Of a stretch of DNA of 64,000 nt, positions 10,649 through 20,212 are shown one piece after another (the first letter of the stretch is position 1; the number at the start of each line of letters is the position of its first letter). This DNA is from RPQJ01 sp963700045 (GTDB lineage Bacteria > Pseudomonadota > Gammaproteobacteria > Steroidobacterales > Steroidobacteraceae). The translations under genes and the position numbers were made by a program. Location of the stretch: NCBI GenBank assembly GCA_963700045.1, contig CAVOWK010000023.1, positions 76,893 to 140,892 of the forward strand, given 5' to 3'. The notes below the pieces were generated by a model, which did not search any database, was not told where the DNA came from, and was given only the letters and a program-made list of their open reading frames with translations.

Positions 10649-12967
10649 TTGGCTAAGGCGGAAGCAAGACGCGCCGATGGAGGCGACCAGGCAGCCCACG
10701 TGGCTCGCGGACTGCGCGAGAGCGCACTCTGGATCTTCGGTGCGCTGGCACTGATCCTGTTTGCCTCGCTCGTCAGTTACGACCGGGCGGATCCCGCCTT
10801 TTCCTCGACCGGCCAGCCCGGCCCGGTCACCAACCTGATCGGCCCGTTCGGCGCCTGGCTGTCCGACCTGTTCTTCGTGCTGTTCGGCCTGCCGGCCTAC
10901 CTGTTCCCGATCATGCTGGGCATCGCGGGATACCACCTCTTCCGGGAGCGCGGCAGCCGCGAACCCGTCGACCGCCGCTCGGCTTCTTTCCGCGGCCTGG
11001 GATTCTTCCTGGCGCTCGCGAGCAGCTGCGGCCTGGCCACGCTGCATTTCTCCGGCGACGGCTTCCCCAACACGGCGGGCGGGGTCGTCGGCTCGCTGCT
11101 CGGCGAGGGCCTCGCCAGCTCGATGAGCTTCCTCGGCGCGACACTGCTGCTGTTCGCGGTCTGGCTCGGTTCGGTCTCGCTCGCCACCGGCCTGTCGTGG
11201 TTCAACGTCATGGACGTCGTCGGCACCTGGGTGTTGCGCGGCTTCTCGTTCGTGCGCGAGCGCCTGTCCGAGCGTCGCGACCAGAGCATCGGCAAGGAAG
11301 TGCGGCAGGCGCGCGAAGTCGTCGTGCGCGAAGAGCAGAAGAAAGTCGCCGAGCGCAAGCCGCCGAAGATCGAGTCGCCCGCGCCGAAGGTCGAGAAGAG
11401 CGAGCGCGTCGAGAAGGAAAAGCAGGTGGCGCTGTTCGAGCGGCCGGGTGCCGCGGCATTGCCCGCGCTCTCGCTGCTGGACGATCCGCCCGCGCGCGTC
11501 GGCGGCTATTCCGCCGAAGCGCTCGAAGCCATGTCGCGCCTGGTCGAGTTGAAGCTGCGCGATTTCGGCGTCGAAGCCGAAGTCGTCGAAGTGCATCCGG
11601 GCCCGGTCATCACGCGTTTCGAGCTGCGTCCGGCGCCGGGCGTGAAAGTGGCGCAGATCTCCAACCTCGCGAAGGACCTGGCTCGCGCGCTGTCCGCAAT
11701 CAGCGTGCGCGTCGTCGAGATCATTCCGGGCAAGTCGACCATGGGTCTCGAGATCCCGAACGAGACGCGCGAGATGGTCACTCTCGGCGAGATCATCAAG
11801 TCGAGGGCGTACGACGAAATGGCCTCGCCGATCGCGCTGGTGCTCGGCAAGGACATCGGCGGCAGCCCGGTCGTGGCCGACCTCGGCCGCATGCCCCACC
11901 TGCTGGTCGGCGGCACCACGGGTTCGGGCAAGTCCACCGCGGTCAACGCGATGGTGCTGTCGCTGCTCTACAAGTCGACGCCCGAGCACGTGCGACTGAT
12001 CATGATCGACCCGAAGATGCTGGAGCTCTCGGTGTACGAGGGCATTCCGCACCTGCTGGCGCCGGTCGTCACCGACATGAAGCAGGCGGCCAACGCGCTG
12101 CGCTGGTGCGTTGCGGAGATGGAGCGGCGTTACCAGCTGATGGCGGCGGCGGGCGTGCGCAACCTCGCGGGCTACAACCGCAAGGTCAAGGACGCGGCCG
12201 ACGCGGGCACGCCGATCAAGGATCCGCTGGAAATGAAACGGTTGCCGCCGGGTGGCGACCCGTCGACCGTGCCGTTCTGCGAACCGCTGCCGTTCATCGT
12301 CGTGATCGTCGACGAGCTCGCCGACATGATGATGATCGTCGGCAAGAAGGTCGAGGAGCTGATCGCGCGCCTCGCGCAGAAGGCGCGCGCCTCGGGCATC
12401 CACCTGATCCTCGCGACGCAGCGGCCGTCGGTCGACGTGATCACCGGCCTGATCAAGGCGAACATCCCGACACGCATTGCCTTCCAGGTGTCGGCCAAGG
12501 TCGACTCGCGCACGATTCTCGACCAGAGCGGCGCCGAGAGCCTGCTCGGTCACGGCGACATGCTGTTCCTGCAGCCGGGCACCTCGCACCCGGTGCGCGT
12601 GCACGGCGCGTTCGTGTCCGACCAGGAAGTCCACAAGGTCGCGTCGTCGCTGCGCACGCATTCGGCGCCGATCTACATCGACGAGATCCTCGACGGTCCG
12701 TCGCTGCCGATCCCCGGCTTGGCGGGCGAGGAAGGCGAGGGCGGCGAAGGCGGCGACGCCGAGCAGGACGCGCTTTACGACGAGGCGGTCAGGATCGTCA
12801 CCGAGAGCCGCAAGGCTTCGATCTCGGGCGTCCAGCGTCGTCTCAAGATCGGCTACAACCGTGCTGCCCGCATGATCGAGGCGATGGAGGCCGCGGGTCT
12901 CGTCGGACCGTTGAACACCAACGGCTCACGTGAAGTCCTGGCGCCGCCCCCGCCCGAGGCGGATTGA
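10649..12967 (+). CDS. ftsK: DNA translocase FtsK
   Basis: Septal motor that pumps DNA and activates XerCD recombination at dif. 772 residues from TTG (an uncommon start; MAKAEARRADGG). The N-terminal quarter holds about four membrane helices (IFGALALILFASLV, LFFVLFGLPAYLFP and two more). A short Lys/Glu-rich linker follows, then the motor with Walker A GGTTGSGKST near residue 421, Walker B FIVVIVDELADMMM, and a C-terminal gamma winged-helix domain (ASISGVQRRLKIGYNRAARM). The linker is short compared with E. coli. lolA follows directly. Confidence 0.97.
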   Translation: MAKAEARRADGGDQAAHVARGLRESALWIFGALALILFASLVSYDRADPAFSSTGQPGPVTNLIGPFGAWLSDLFFVLFGLPAYLFPIMLGIAGYHLFRERGSREPVDRRSASFRGLGFFLALASSCGLATLHFSGDGFPNTAGGVVGSLLGEGLASSMSFLGATLLLFAVWLGSVSLATGLSWFNVMDVVGTWVLRGFSFVRERLSERRDQSIGKEVRQAREVVVREEQKKVAERKPPKIESPAPKVEKSERVEKEKQVALFERPGAAALPALSLLDDPPARVGGYSAEALEAMSRLVELKLRDFGVEAEVVEVHPGPVITRFELRPAPGVKVAQISNLAKDLARALSAISVRVVEIIPGKSTMGLEIPNETREMVTLGEIIKSRAYDEMASPIALVLGKDIGGSPVVADLGRMPHLLVGGTTGSGKSTAVNAMVLSLLYKSTPEHVRLIMIDPKMLELSVYEGIPHLLAPVVTDMKQAANALRWCVAEMERRYQLMAAAGVRNLAGYNRKVKDAADAGTPIKDPLEMKRLPPGGDPSTVPFCEPLPFIVVIVDELADMMMIVGKKVEELIARLAQKARASGIHLILATQRPSVDVITGLIKANIPTRIAFQVSAKVDSRTILDQSGAESLLGHGDMLFLQPGTSHPVRVHGAFVSDQEVHKVASSLRTHSAPIYIDEILDGPSLPIPGLAGEEGEGGEGGDAEQDALYDEAVRIVTESRKASISGVQRRLKIGYNRAARMIEAMEAAGLVGPLNTNGSREVLAPPPPEAD

Positions 12968-12969
12968 AC

Positions 12970-13611
12970 ATGACCCTGGCGCAGGCGAGGGCTCCGGCGT
13001 TGCTCGCGCTGCTGCTCGTTCCCATCGCATCGTTCGCGGCCGACTCGATCGCGCGAGTCGATGCCTACCTCGCCCGGTTGAGTACGCTTACGGCCGTGTT
13101 CGTGCAGGTCGTGCAGGACAAGCAGGGCCAGGTCACCGAACGCGCGACGGGCACCCTGTCGATCTCCCGCCCGGACCGTTTCCGCTGGGACTACCAGCAG
13201 CCGTACGCACAGACGATCGTCGCCGACGGCAGCAAGCTCTGGCTGTACGATCCCGATCTGGAGCAGGTCACCGTGCGTTCGCTCGCGCAGGGACTCGGTG
13301 CCACGCCCGCGATGTTGCTGTCGGGCTCCGGCAAGGTCGGCGACGCGTTCACGGCCGGACCCATCGAACAGCGGCAGGGCCTGACGTGGTACCGGCTGGC
13401 GCCGAAGCAGAAGGGCTCGGATTTCGAGCGCGTGAGCCTGGGCTTCGACGGCCGCAATGAGCTCGCCGCGATGGAGCTGGTCGACAAGCTCGGGCAGACC
13501 ACCACCATCGAGTTCTCGCAGGTCAAGCGCGGAGGCGCGCTCGACGGCTCGCTGTTCCGATTCGTGCCGCCGGACGGTGCCGACGTGATTGGCGAAGCCG
13601 CGGCTCGCTGA
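12970..13611 (+). CDS. lolA: Outer-membrane lipoprotein carrier protein LolA
   Basis: Periplasmic chaperone that moves lipoproteins from the inner to the outer membrane. 213 residues. A signal peptide (ALLALLLVPIASFAA) is followed by LSTLTAVFVQVVQDKQGQ and the LolA core SISRPDRFRWDYQQPYAQTI with the conserved aromatic and Arg residues. ATG sits 2 bp past the ftsK stop; a TTG overlapping that stop is a weaker alternative. The ftsK-lolA-rarA-serS order is classic for Gammaproteobacteria. Confidence 0.95.
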   Translation: MTLAQARAPALLALLLVPIASFAADSIARVDAYLARLSTLTAVFVQVVQDKQGQVTERATGTLSISRPDRFRWDYQQPYAQTIVADGSKLWLYDPDLEQVTVRSLAQGLGATPAMLLSGSGKVGDAFTAGPIEQRQGLTWYRLAPKQKGSDFERVSLGFDGRNELAAMELVDKLGQTTTIEFSQVKRGGALDGSLFRFVPPDGADVIGEAAAR

Positions 13612-13628
13612 CGGCCGAACGCCGTCGC

Positions 13629-14033
13629 GTGGCCAGCCTGTCTGACGTGATACCGATGCTCAACCTCCGCTATCGACCGTTCTGGATCGCCGCGAGCGTC
13701 GTGCTCGTGCTCGGCGTCGTCTGGGGCAGCCTGCAGACCGGGCTTGGCGGCGAGGTGCCGCAAGGCTTCGACAAGGTCGAGCATTTCGGCACCTACCTGT
13801 TGCTCGCCGTGTGGTTCACGGGTCTCATTGCCCGCAAGCGCTGGTGGCTGGTCGCGGCAACGCTGCTGCTGCTGGGGGCTGCGATGGAAGCCGGGCAGTA
13901 CATCATGCAGGCCGGGCGCACCGCCGACGCCTACGACATGGCGGCCAATACCGCAGGCATTGCGGCCGGACTGTTGCTGGCCGCGCTGTTGACCGGTGGC
14001 TGGGCGCAACGGATCGAGTCGTGGCTGCGGTGA
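13629..14033 (+). CDS. VanZ-like membrane protein
   Basis: 134 residues from GTG (an ATG nine codons in is possible). Four hydrophobic segments are seen: FWIAASVVLVLGVVWG, TYLLLAVWFTGLIA, WLVAATLLLLGAAMEAG and TAGIAAGLLLAALLTG. FDKVEHFGTY and the ending MEAGQYIMQAGRTADAYDMA with conserved E, Q, R and D positions fit VanZ-like family proteins. The role is unknown. It lies between lolA and rarA and overlaps rarA by 13 bp. Confidence 0.8.
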   Translation: MASLSDVIPMLNLRYRPFWIAASVVLVLGVVWGSLQTGLGGEVPQGFDKVEHFGTYLLLAVWFTGLIARKRWWLVAATLLLLGAAMEAGQYIMQAGRTADAYDMAANTAGIAAGLLLAALLTGGWAQRIESWLR

Positions 14034-15316
14034 CGCCTTTCCGTCCGCTCGCCGACCGCATGCGGCCCGCGAGCCTCGACGAGTTCATCGGACAGTCGCA
14101 CCTGCTCGCGCCGGGCAAGCCGTTGCGCCGCCTGCTCGAAGGCCGCAGCCTGCACTCGATGATCCTGTGGGGGCCGCCCGGCACCGGCAAGACCACGCTC
14201 GCACGCCTGGTCGCGAAAACCTGCGATTCCGAGTTCCTCGCGCTGTCGGCCGTAATGGCCGGCGTGAAGGACGTGCGTGCCGCCGTCGAACAGGCGCAGC
14301 AGATGCGCGCGGGCAGCGGCCGGCGCACCGTGCTCTTCCTGGACGAAGTGCATCGCTTCAACAAGTCGCAGCAGGATGCCTTCCTGCCGTACGTCGAAGA
14401 CGGCACCGTCTGCTTCATCGGCGCCACGACCGAGAACCCGTCGTTCGAGATCAACAGCGCGTTGCTGTCCCGTGCCCGCGTGTACGTGCTGCGCTCGCTC
14501 ACGGTCGACGACATCCAGCAGGTGCTGCGGCGCGCGCTCGAACGCGAGTTCTCGGCCGGCGCCGAGGCAGTCAAGGCCGACGACGATGCGATCGCGACTA
14601 TCGCGCGCGCGGCGGACGGCGATGCACGCCGGGCGCTGAACCTGCTCGAGGTCGCAGCGGATCTTGCGCGTGCAGGCACCGGCACCATCAGCGAAGAGAT
14701 CGCCGGCGAAGTGTCCGCCGGCGGGTATCGACGCTTCGACAAGAAGGGCGAGCAGTTCTACGACCAGATCTCGGCGCTGCACAAGGCCGTGCGCGGCACG
14801 GATCCCGACGCTGCGCTGTACTGGCTCTGCCGCATGCTCGATGGCGGGTGCGATCCGCGCTATGTGTGCCGGCGCGTGATCCGGATGGCGTCGGAAGACA
14901 TCGGTAATGCCGACCCTCGCGCCCTGCAACTCGCGCTCGAGGCCGCCGAGGCCTACGAGCGACTCGGCAGCCCGGAAGGCGAACTCGCGCTCGCCCAGGC
15001 CGTGGTGTTCATGGCCGTCGCGGCCAAGAGCAATGCCGTCTACGTCGCGTACAAGGCGGCCATGGCGGATGCCCAGAAGAACGGCACGCTCGACGTGCCG
15101 ATGCACCTGCGCAACGCGCCCACCGGGCTCATGAAGGGGCTCGGCTATGGCGAGGGCTATCGCTACGCGCACGACGAGCCCGGAGGCTATGCGGCAGGGG
15201 AGAAGTATTTTCCCGATGCAATGGAGCCGGTGCGCTATTACGAGCCAGTGCCGCGGGGGCTCGAGATCAAGATTGCGGAGGCGCTCGAGCGGTTCCGGTC
15301 GCTGAAGCGCGGCTGA
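14021..15316 (+). CDS. rarA: Replication-associated recombination protein A (RarA/MgsA)
   Basis: AAA+ clamp-loader-like ATPase acting at stalled replication forks. 431 residues from a GTG giving MAAVTPFRPLADRMRPASLD, which aligns with the E. coli start; the frame is open further upstream but only inside the VanZ-like gene. Walker A GPPGTGKTTLARLVAKT, Walker B TVLFLDEVHRFNKSQQDAFL, sensor GATTENPSFEINSALLSRAR, and the C-terminal tetramerisation part with DIGNADPRALQLALEAAEAY are all clear. Confidence 0.96.
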   Translation: MAAVTPFRPLADRMRPASLDEFIGQSHLLAPGKPLRRLLEGRSLHSMILWGPPGTGKTTLARLVAKTCDSEFLALSAVMAGVKDVRAAVEQAQQMRAGSGRRTVLFLDEVHRFNKSQQDAFLPYVEDGTVCFIGATTENPSFEINSALLSRARVYVLRSLTVDDIQQVLRRALEREFSAGAEAVKADDDAIATIARAADGDARRALNLLEVAADLARAGTGTISEEIAGEVSAGGYRRFDKKGEQFYDQISALHKAVRGTDPDAALYWLCRMLDGGCDPRYVCRRVIRMASEDIGNADPRALQLALEAAEAYERLGSPEGELALAQAVVFMAVAAKSNAVYVAYKAAMADAQKNGTLDVPMHLRNAPTGLMKGLGYGEGYRYAHDEPGGYAAGEKYFPDAMEPVRYYEPVPRGLEIKIAEALERFRSLKRG

Positions 15317-15360
15317 TCTCGGCTACAATTCGCGCTTTCCCGGACCTTCCAGCTGTCCCC

Positions 15361-16647
15361 ATGCTCGACCCCCGCCTGCTTCGTTCCGATCCCGCTGCTG
15401 TCGCCGCGAACCTCGCGCGTCGCGGCTTCACGCTCGATGTCGCGCGTTTCCAGTCGCTCGAGGACCGCCGCAAGGCCGCCCAGGTTGCCGCGGATGAAGT
15501 GCGTGCTGCCCGCAATGCGCATGCCAAGAACGTCGGCAAGGCCAAGGCCCAGGGGCAGGACATTGCTTCGCTGCTGGCAGCGGGCGAAGAACTCGGCAAC
15601 CGGATGGCGGGTCTCGACCAGGAGCTTGCGGACGTCCAGGCGGAGTTCGACGAGCTCGTGCTCGGCCTGCCGAACATGCTGCACGAGAGTGTGCCGAACG
15701 GCCGCGACGAAGCCGACAACGTCGAGGTGCGTCGCTGGGGCACGCCGCGCCCGTTCGAGTTTGCGCCGCTCGACCACGTTGCCATCGGCGAGAAGCTCGC
15801 GAACACCGCGATGGACTTCGAGGCAGCGGGCAGGATTTCCGGCGCACGGTTCGTGGTATTGAAAGGCGGGCTCGCGCGCCTGCACCGCGCGCTGATCCAG
15901 TACATGCTCGACCTGCACACCGGCGAGCACGGCTACACCGAGATCTACGCGCCCTATCTCGTTGCGCGCAGCGCGCTGGTCGGGACGGGGCAATTGCCCA
16001 AGTTCGAGGCCGACCTGTTCAGGGTGACCTCGGGCGACATGGAGTTTTTCCTGATCCCCACCGCGGAAGTGCCGGTCACGAACCTCGCGCGCGAATCGAT
16101 CCTCGAGGCGAACACGCTGCCGCGGCGTTACGCCGCGCACACGCCGTGCTTTCGCAGCGAGGCCGGCTCGTACGGCAAGGACACGCGCGGCATGATCCGC
16201 CAGCACCAGTTCGAGAAGGTCGAACTCGTGCACATCGTGAGGCCTGAGGATTCGTACGCCGAACTCGAGATGCTCGTCGGCAACGCCGAGAAGGTGCTGC
16301 AGGGGCTCGACCTGCCGTATCGCGTCGTCGCTCTCTGCGCGGGCGACGTCGGCTTTGGCAGCGCCAAGACCTACGACATCGAAGTGTGGCTGCCGGGCCA
16401 GCAGAAATACCGTGAGATCTCCTCGTGCTCGAATTGCGAGGCGTTCCAGGCGCGTCGCATGCAGGCGCGCTGGCGCAATCCCGCGACCAGCAAGCCCGAG
16501 CCGGTGCACACGCTGAATGGCTCGGGCCTCGCCGTGGGCCGCACGCTCGTGGCCGTGCTCGAAAACTATCAGCAGGCGGATGGCAGCGTCGCGGTCCCGC
16601 CGGCGCTGCGCAAGTACATGGGTGGCGCGGAGGTCATCCGCGGCTGA
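15361..16647 (+). CDS. serS: Serine--tRNA ligase
   Basis: Class II aminoacyl-tRNA synthetase charging tRNA-Ser and tRNA-Sec. 428 residues. An N-terminal coiled-coil arm (VARFQSLEDRRKAAQVAADE onward) contacts the long variable arm of tRNA-Ser. Motif 2 is FRSEAGSYGKDTRGMIRQHQ and motif 3 is NGSGLAVGRTLVAVLENYQ. It is the last gene of the ftsK-lolA-rarA-serS block. A tRNA-Ser gene follows within 45 bp. Confidence 0.98.
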   Translation: MLDPRLLRSDPAAVAANLARRGFTLDVARFQSLEDRRKAAQVAADEVRAARNAHAKNVGKAKAQGQDIASLLAAGEELGNRMAGLDQELADVQAEFDELVLGLPNMLHESVPNGRDEADNVEVRRWGTPRPFEFAPLDHVAIGEKLANTAMDFEAAGRISGARFVVLKGGLARLHRALIQYMLDLHTGEHGYTEIYAPYLVARSALVGTGQLPKFEADLFRVTSGDMEFFLIPTAEVPVTNLARESILEANTLPRRYAAHTPCFRSEAGSYGKDTRGMIRQHQFEKVELVHIVRPEDSYAELEMLVGNAEKVLQGLDLPYRVVALCAGDVGFGSAKTYDIEVWLPGQQKYREISSCSNCEAFQARRMQARWRNPATSKPEPVHTLNGSGLAVGRTLVAVLENYQQADGSVAVPPALRKYMGGAEVIRG

Positions 16648-16689
16648 CGGCAAAGGCCGGCGTCACCCGGCTAGAATGGGTTTCCGCTC

Positions 16690-16779
16690 GGAGAGGTGGC
16701 AGAGCGGTTGAATGCACCGGTCTTGAAAACCGGCGTCCCCGCAAGGGGATCGTGGGTTCGAATCCCACCCTCTCCGCCA
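16690..16779 (+). tRNA. tRNA-Ser (anticodon UGA)
   Basis: 90-nt class II tRNA. The acceptor stem GGAGAGG pairs with CCTCTCC, followed by discriminator G and encoded CCA. The anticodon stem CCGGT/ACCGG holds loop CTTGAAA with anticodon TGA at 16724-16726. A long variable arm (CCCC GCAA GGGG) and T-loop TTCGAAT are typical of serine tRNAs. It lies next to serS. Parts of this gene recur at 31989 and 35721, so it appears to have served as an integration target. Confidence 0.97.
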
Positions 16780-16842
16780 ATTTTTACATATATATCAAAG
16801 ACTTGTAATCAAAACGAGCCGTCGAAATCACTGGTCGAACTG

Positions 16843-17502
16843 ATGACGATCATCGACAAGAAATCAGTGGCACCACCTGCTTCGCGGGAGGCCTGTTCGA
16901 TTGTCGCAGCATTCGATTTTGACGGGACAATCACCACCAAAGACACGTTTGTGCCATTTCTTTTCTTGGCGTTTGGCAGACGACGTGTCAGTGCGGCTTT
17001 TGTCGGGTTGGGGTGGCAGGCACTATGTGTCGTCCTCGGCATCTCAAGTCGCGACAGGCTCAAAGAGAAGATTGTCACCAGGCTTTTTGCCGGGGAATCG
17101 GCACTGCGCTTGCAAAGGGTGGGTGAGGATCACGCGCAACGAGTCCAGTCATGGGTCCGGCCAGCGGCTAGCCGACGAATCTCATGGCACAAGGAGAGGG
17201 GGCACCGTCTCGTCATGGTGAGTGCATCCCTCGATCTTTACCTCGAGAATGTGGCCGAGGCACTTGGCTTCGATGATCTGCTCTGTACGCGACCGTCGGT
17301 GAAGCAGAACGTCTTTGACGGCTTTCTAACGGGTGGCAACTGCCGCGGCCCGGAAAAGGTTCGTCGACTGCAGGCGTTACTTGGGAATCTCAAGGATCAT
17401 GAGTTGTACGCGTATGGCGACTCGGAGGGCGATCGTGACATGCTCGCCGCGGCCGACCACGCCTATCTCCGGGCTTTTGAGCCGGGCGGAGCGTTGGCAT
17501 GA
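16843..17502 (+). CDS. HAD-superfamily subfamily IB phosphatase
   Basis: 219 residues from ATG (MTIIDKKSVAPPAS); the frame also reads back through tRNA-Ser, which is not coding. HAD motif I is DFDGTITTKDTF, motif II the S in MVSASLDLY, motif III the K in GPEKVRRLQ, and motif IV YGDSEGDRDMLAAAD. The architecture with a small cap (FLFLAFGRRRVSAAFVGLGW) matches phosphoserine phosphatase-like IB enzymes acting on phospholipid or sugar phosphates. It is richer in A/T than its neighbours. Near GtrA, epimerase and UbiA genes, it may remove a phosphate from a lipid-linked sugar; that is inference. Confidence 0.88.
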   Translation: MTIIDKKSVAPPASREACSIVAAFDFDGTITTKDTFVPFLFLAFGRRRVSAAFVGLGWQALCVVLGISSRDRLKEKIVTRLFAGESALRLQRVGEDHAQRVQSWVRPAASRRISWHKERGHRLVMVSASLDLYLENVAEALGFDDLLCTRPSVKQNVFDGFLTGGNCRGPEKVRRLQALLGNLKDHELYAYGDSEGDRDMLAAADHAYLRAFEPGGALA

Positions 17503-17600
17503 CCGGTCGACCGGCACCTCGACTGATTCGCGCGACGCTGCGGGGGACAGCAGTGGCTTCTAACGGAGGCGAAGGCGTGAAGTGCGTGCGGATATCGAGG

Positions 17601-18065
17601 TCAATCATGGTCGGCCGGTTGCGTCGCGCGCACCCTGGCCCACTGAGTGAAGAGTAGCCACCGGCGCATCGCGAAGTTGGCCAGGAACGTGCAGCCCGCC
17701 GCGCCGCCTTTCGCAACGAGGTAATGCAGGCTGAGGCGCGAGACGCCGATGTAGATGACGCCCAGGTTGATCGCGAGTCCGACCAGTCCGACCGCCAGGA
17801 AGAGGGCGAACTCGTTGCGGGCACTCGCTAGGCGCCGGAACCCGAAGATGTGGCGGATGGACGCCCAGTAAACGAGTACGGTCCCAGTCAGGAAGGAAAT
17901 TGCGGCGGCCGCGAGGTACGGGACGCCGATGACCGAAACCTGCAGCCATAGCAGCGAGACGTCGAGCGCGAGACCCACGGCCGACGCGCCGAAGTAGGGA
18001 ATCAGTTCGCGAGCGAGTCGCATCATCGCTCCGTTCTTCGCCTGCCTGTCGCTAAACACAGTCAT
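17601..18065 (-). CDS. GtrA-like membrane protein
   Basis: 154 residues from the ATG giving MTVFSDRQAKNG. Four membrane helices are visible (YFGASAVGLALDVSLLWLQV, LAAAAISFLTGTVLVYWA, FALFLAVGLVGLAINLGVIY, YLVAKGGAAGCTFLANFAMR), the typical GtrA layout. GtrA proteins are thought to help flip lipid-linked sugars or work with glycosyltransferases. Transcribed opposite to the HAD gene and divergent from the epimerase. A longer upstream reading into the promoter region is possible but unlikely. Confidence 0.87.
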   Translation of the reverse strand: MTVFSDRQAKNGAMMRLARELIPYFGASAVGLALDVSLLWLQVSVIGVPYLAAAAISFLTGTVLVYWASIRHIFGFRRLASARNEFALFLAVGLVGLAINLGVIYIGVSRLSLHYLVAKGGAAGCTFLANFAMRRWLLFTQWARVRATQPADHD

Positions 18066-18235
18066 GTCGCCCGGGCGCGGAAGATTCCGCGCTTTGCGGA
18101 TCATGTCGTACCGGCCGACAGGCCGGGTACGGGCTTGTCCCGATGTTTGCTGCAACGCAGCGCGTCATGCTGTCATGGCACCCGAATGCTTTGGGGGACT
18201 GTTCAGCTGTCAGATCGCTTGCCCAACGGCCGCTC

Positions 18236-19279
18236 ATGACCTCGCGACGTTATCTGATCACCGGCGGAGCCGGGTTCCTCGGCATCAACCTTTGCCGATA
18301 CCTGCTCGAACGCGGCTGTTACGTGCGAACGCTCGACATTGCGCCGTTCGCCTATCCGGAGCGCGCACGCATCGACGTCATCGACGGTGACGTGCGGGAT
18401 GCCGCAGCCGTCGAGCGCGCCGTCACGGGCGTGGATATCGTGGTGCACGGGGCTGCAGCGCTGCCGCTGGCGCCGGCTGAGGAGATTCTCTCCACTGGGA
18501 TTCGCGGCACGCGCTGCGTTCTCGAACAGGCCGAGCGCGCCCAGGTGGAGCGCGTCATCTTTACGTCCTCCACCGCCGTCTACGGCATACCGGACCATCA
18601 TCCACTGTTCGAGACGGACACGGTCGTGGGTGTGGGGCCGTACGGCGAGGCCAAGATCGCCGCGGAGGCGCTTTGCGACGAGTTCCGCGGCAAGGGTCTT
18701 TGCACGAGCGTCCTGCGGCCCAAGAGCTTCGTCGGACCCGAGCGTCTCGGCGTGTTCGAACTCCTTTATGAGTGGGCGTACACGGGACACAACTTCCCCG
18801 TGCTCGGTGACGGCCAGAACCTTTACCAGCTGCTGGACGTCGAGGACCTCTGCCAGGCCATCGAACTGTGCGCGACCGGTGCGCGGGAACTGGTCAACGA
18901 CGTGTTCAATGTCGGCGCGCGGGACTTCGGCACGATGCGTGAGAACGTCCAGGCGGTGCTCGATCGCGCGGGCCACGGTCGGCACGCCGTCAGCCTGCCC
19001 GCCGCGCCTGCGATCGCGATGCTGCGGCTGCTCGCAGCGCTGCGCCTGTCGCCGCTGTATCCGTGGATCTACGACACGGCCGCGAAGGAGAGCTTCGTGT
19101 CCATCGAGCGGATCGAGCGACAGCTCGGGTTCCGGCCGCGCTACTCGAGTGCGCAGGCCCTGGTCCGCAACTACGACTGGTACGTGGCGCACCGCCATGA
19201 ATTTGGCAGCGCAACGGGCGTGACGCATCGGGTCCCGTGGAAGAAGGGGTTGCTGTCGGTCGCCAAGGTTTTTTTCTAG
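18236..19279 (+). CDS. NAD-dependent epimerase/dehydratase (extended SDR)
   Basis: 347 residues from ATG giving MTSRRYLITGGAGFLGINLC. The Rossmann motif GGAGFLG, an acidic DGDVRD motif, serines of the active site (FTSSTAVYG) and the catalytic pair YGEAK are present, so it should bind NAD(P) and be active. The substrate is probably a nucleotide- or lipid-linked sugar. The UbiA gene follows 5 bp later and is probably translated from the same message. Confidence 0.9.
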   Translation: MTSRRYLITGGAGFLGINLCRYLLERGCYVRTLDIAPFAYPERARIDVIDGDVRDAAAVERAVTGVDIVVHGAAALPLAPAEEILSTGIRGTRCVLEQAERAQVERVIFTSSTAVYGIPDHHPLFETDTVVGVGPYGEAKIAAEALCDEFRGKGLCTSVLRPKSFVGPERLGVFELLYEWAYTGHNFPVLGDGQNLYQLLDVEDLCQAIELCATGARELVNDVFNVGARDFGTMRENVQAVLDRAGHGRHAVSLPAAPAIAMLRLLAALRLSPLYPWIYDTAAKESFVSIERIERQLGFRPRYSSAQALVRNYDWYVAHRHEFGSATGVTHRVPWKKGLLSVAKVFF

Positions 19280-19284
19280 AGCGT

Positions 19285-20212
19285 GTGAGCGCCGTGAACG
19301 ATATCGCCGAGATGCCAGCGTCGCGACGCCACAGCCGGCTCCCGGCATGGTTGCTGGCGCTGCGTCCCCAGCACTGGGTAAAGAACGCACTGGTCATCGT
19401 CCCCCTCGCAGCCGCCCACCAGCTCGGTGATTTCACGCTGCTCGCGCGCGTCGCGATGGCGTTTGCCGCCTTCAGCCTCTGCGCTTCCGGGCAGTACGTG
19501 CTGAACGACCTGTTCGACCTGGAGGCGGATCGCACCCACCCAACCAAGCGCAGGCGCCCGCTTGCCTCCGGAGAGATGACTCGCACGGAGGCGGTCGCAA
19601 CGATCGCCGTGACGTGGCTCGGAGCCGGTTTCATCGCGGCGCAACTGGGCACGGACATTTGCGGGCGTGCTCGCCGCCTATCTGCTGCTGATGATCGCCT
19701 ACTCGGTGCGGCTGAAGCACGTGGTCGTGCTCGATGCGGTGCTGCTCGCGGCCGGCTTCTCAGCGCGCGTTGCCGCCGGGGCGGTGGCCGTCTCGATCCT
19801 GCCTTCAACGTGGCTGATTGCATTCTGTCTGTTCCTCTTCTACAGCCTGGCGTTGATCAAGCGTTATGCGGAACTCACCCATAACCGCGACCGGCAGGGG
19901 CTTTCCGCTCACGCGCGTGGTTATGAAGCGGTCGACCTGCCGATCGTGGCCTCTTTCGGGATCGCGAGCGGTTACCTCGCCGTGCTCGTCCTGGCCATGT
20001 ACCTGACGAGCGGCCGCACACCGAGCCCGCTGTACAGCCAGCCAGTGTTCATCGGACTCACCGCCGTGCTGCTGCTCTACTGGATCAGCTATCTCTGGCT
20101 GGTGGCGAATCGCGGCCAGATGCCCGAGGACCCCGTGCTGTTCGCATTGAGGGACGGCCGCAGCCGGGTGCTCGTCCTGCTGATGGGAATCTGCGCATGG
20201 CTCGCGGTGTGA
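19285..20212 (+). pseudogene. UbiA-family prenyltransferase, split by a frameshift
   Basis: Two overlapping frames together make one membrane prenyltransferase. The first (GTG start, LPAWLLALRPQHWVKNALVI) carries the Asp-rich motif NDLFDLEADRTHPTKRRRPL. The second picks up at FAGVLAAYLLLMIAYSVRLK and carries the remaining helices plus ALIKRYAELTHNRDRQGLSA. The join needs one base removed near 19655-19667. The sequence resembles phosphoribosyl- or polyprenyl-phosphate transferases of the COG0382 group. It may be a real mutation or an assembly error. The next gene overlaps its stop. Confidence 0.82.

Noticed and set aside
10481..12661. 726-residue open frame on the minus strand
   Set aside because: Antisense to ftsK; low-complexity composition. 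A shadow.
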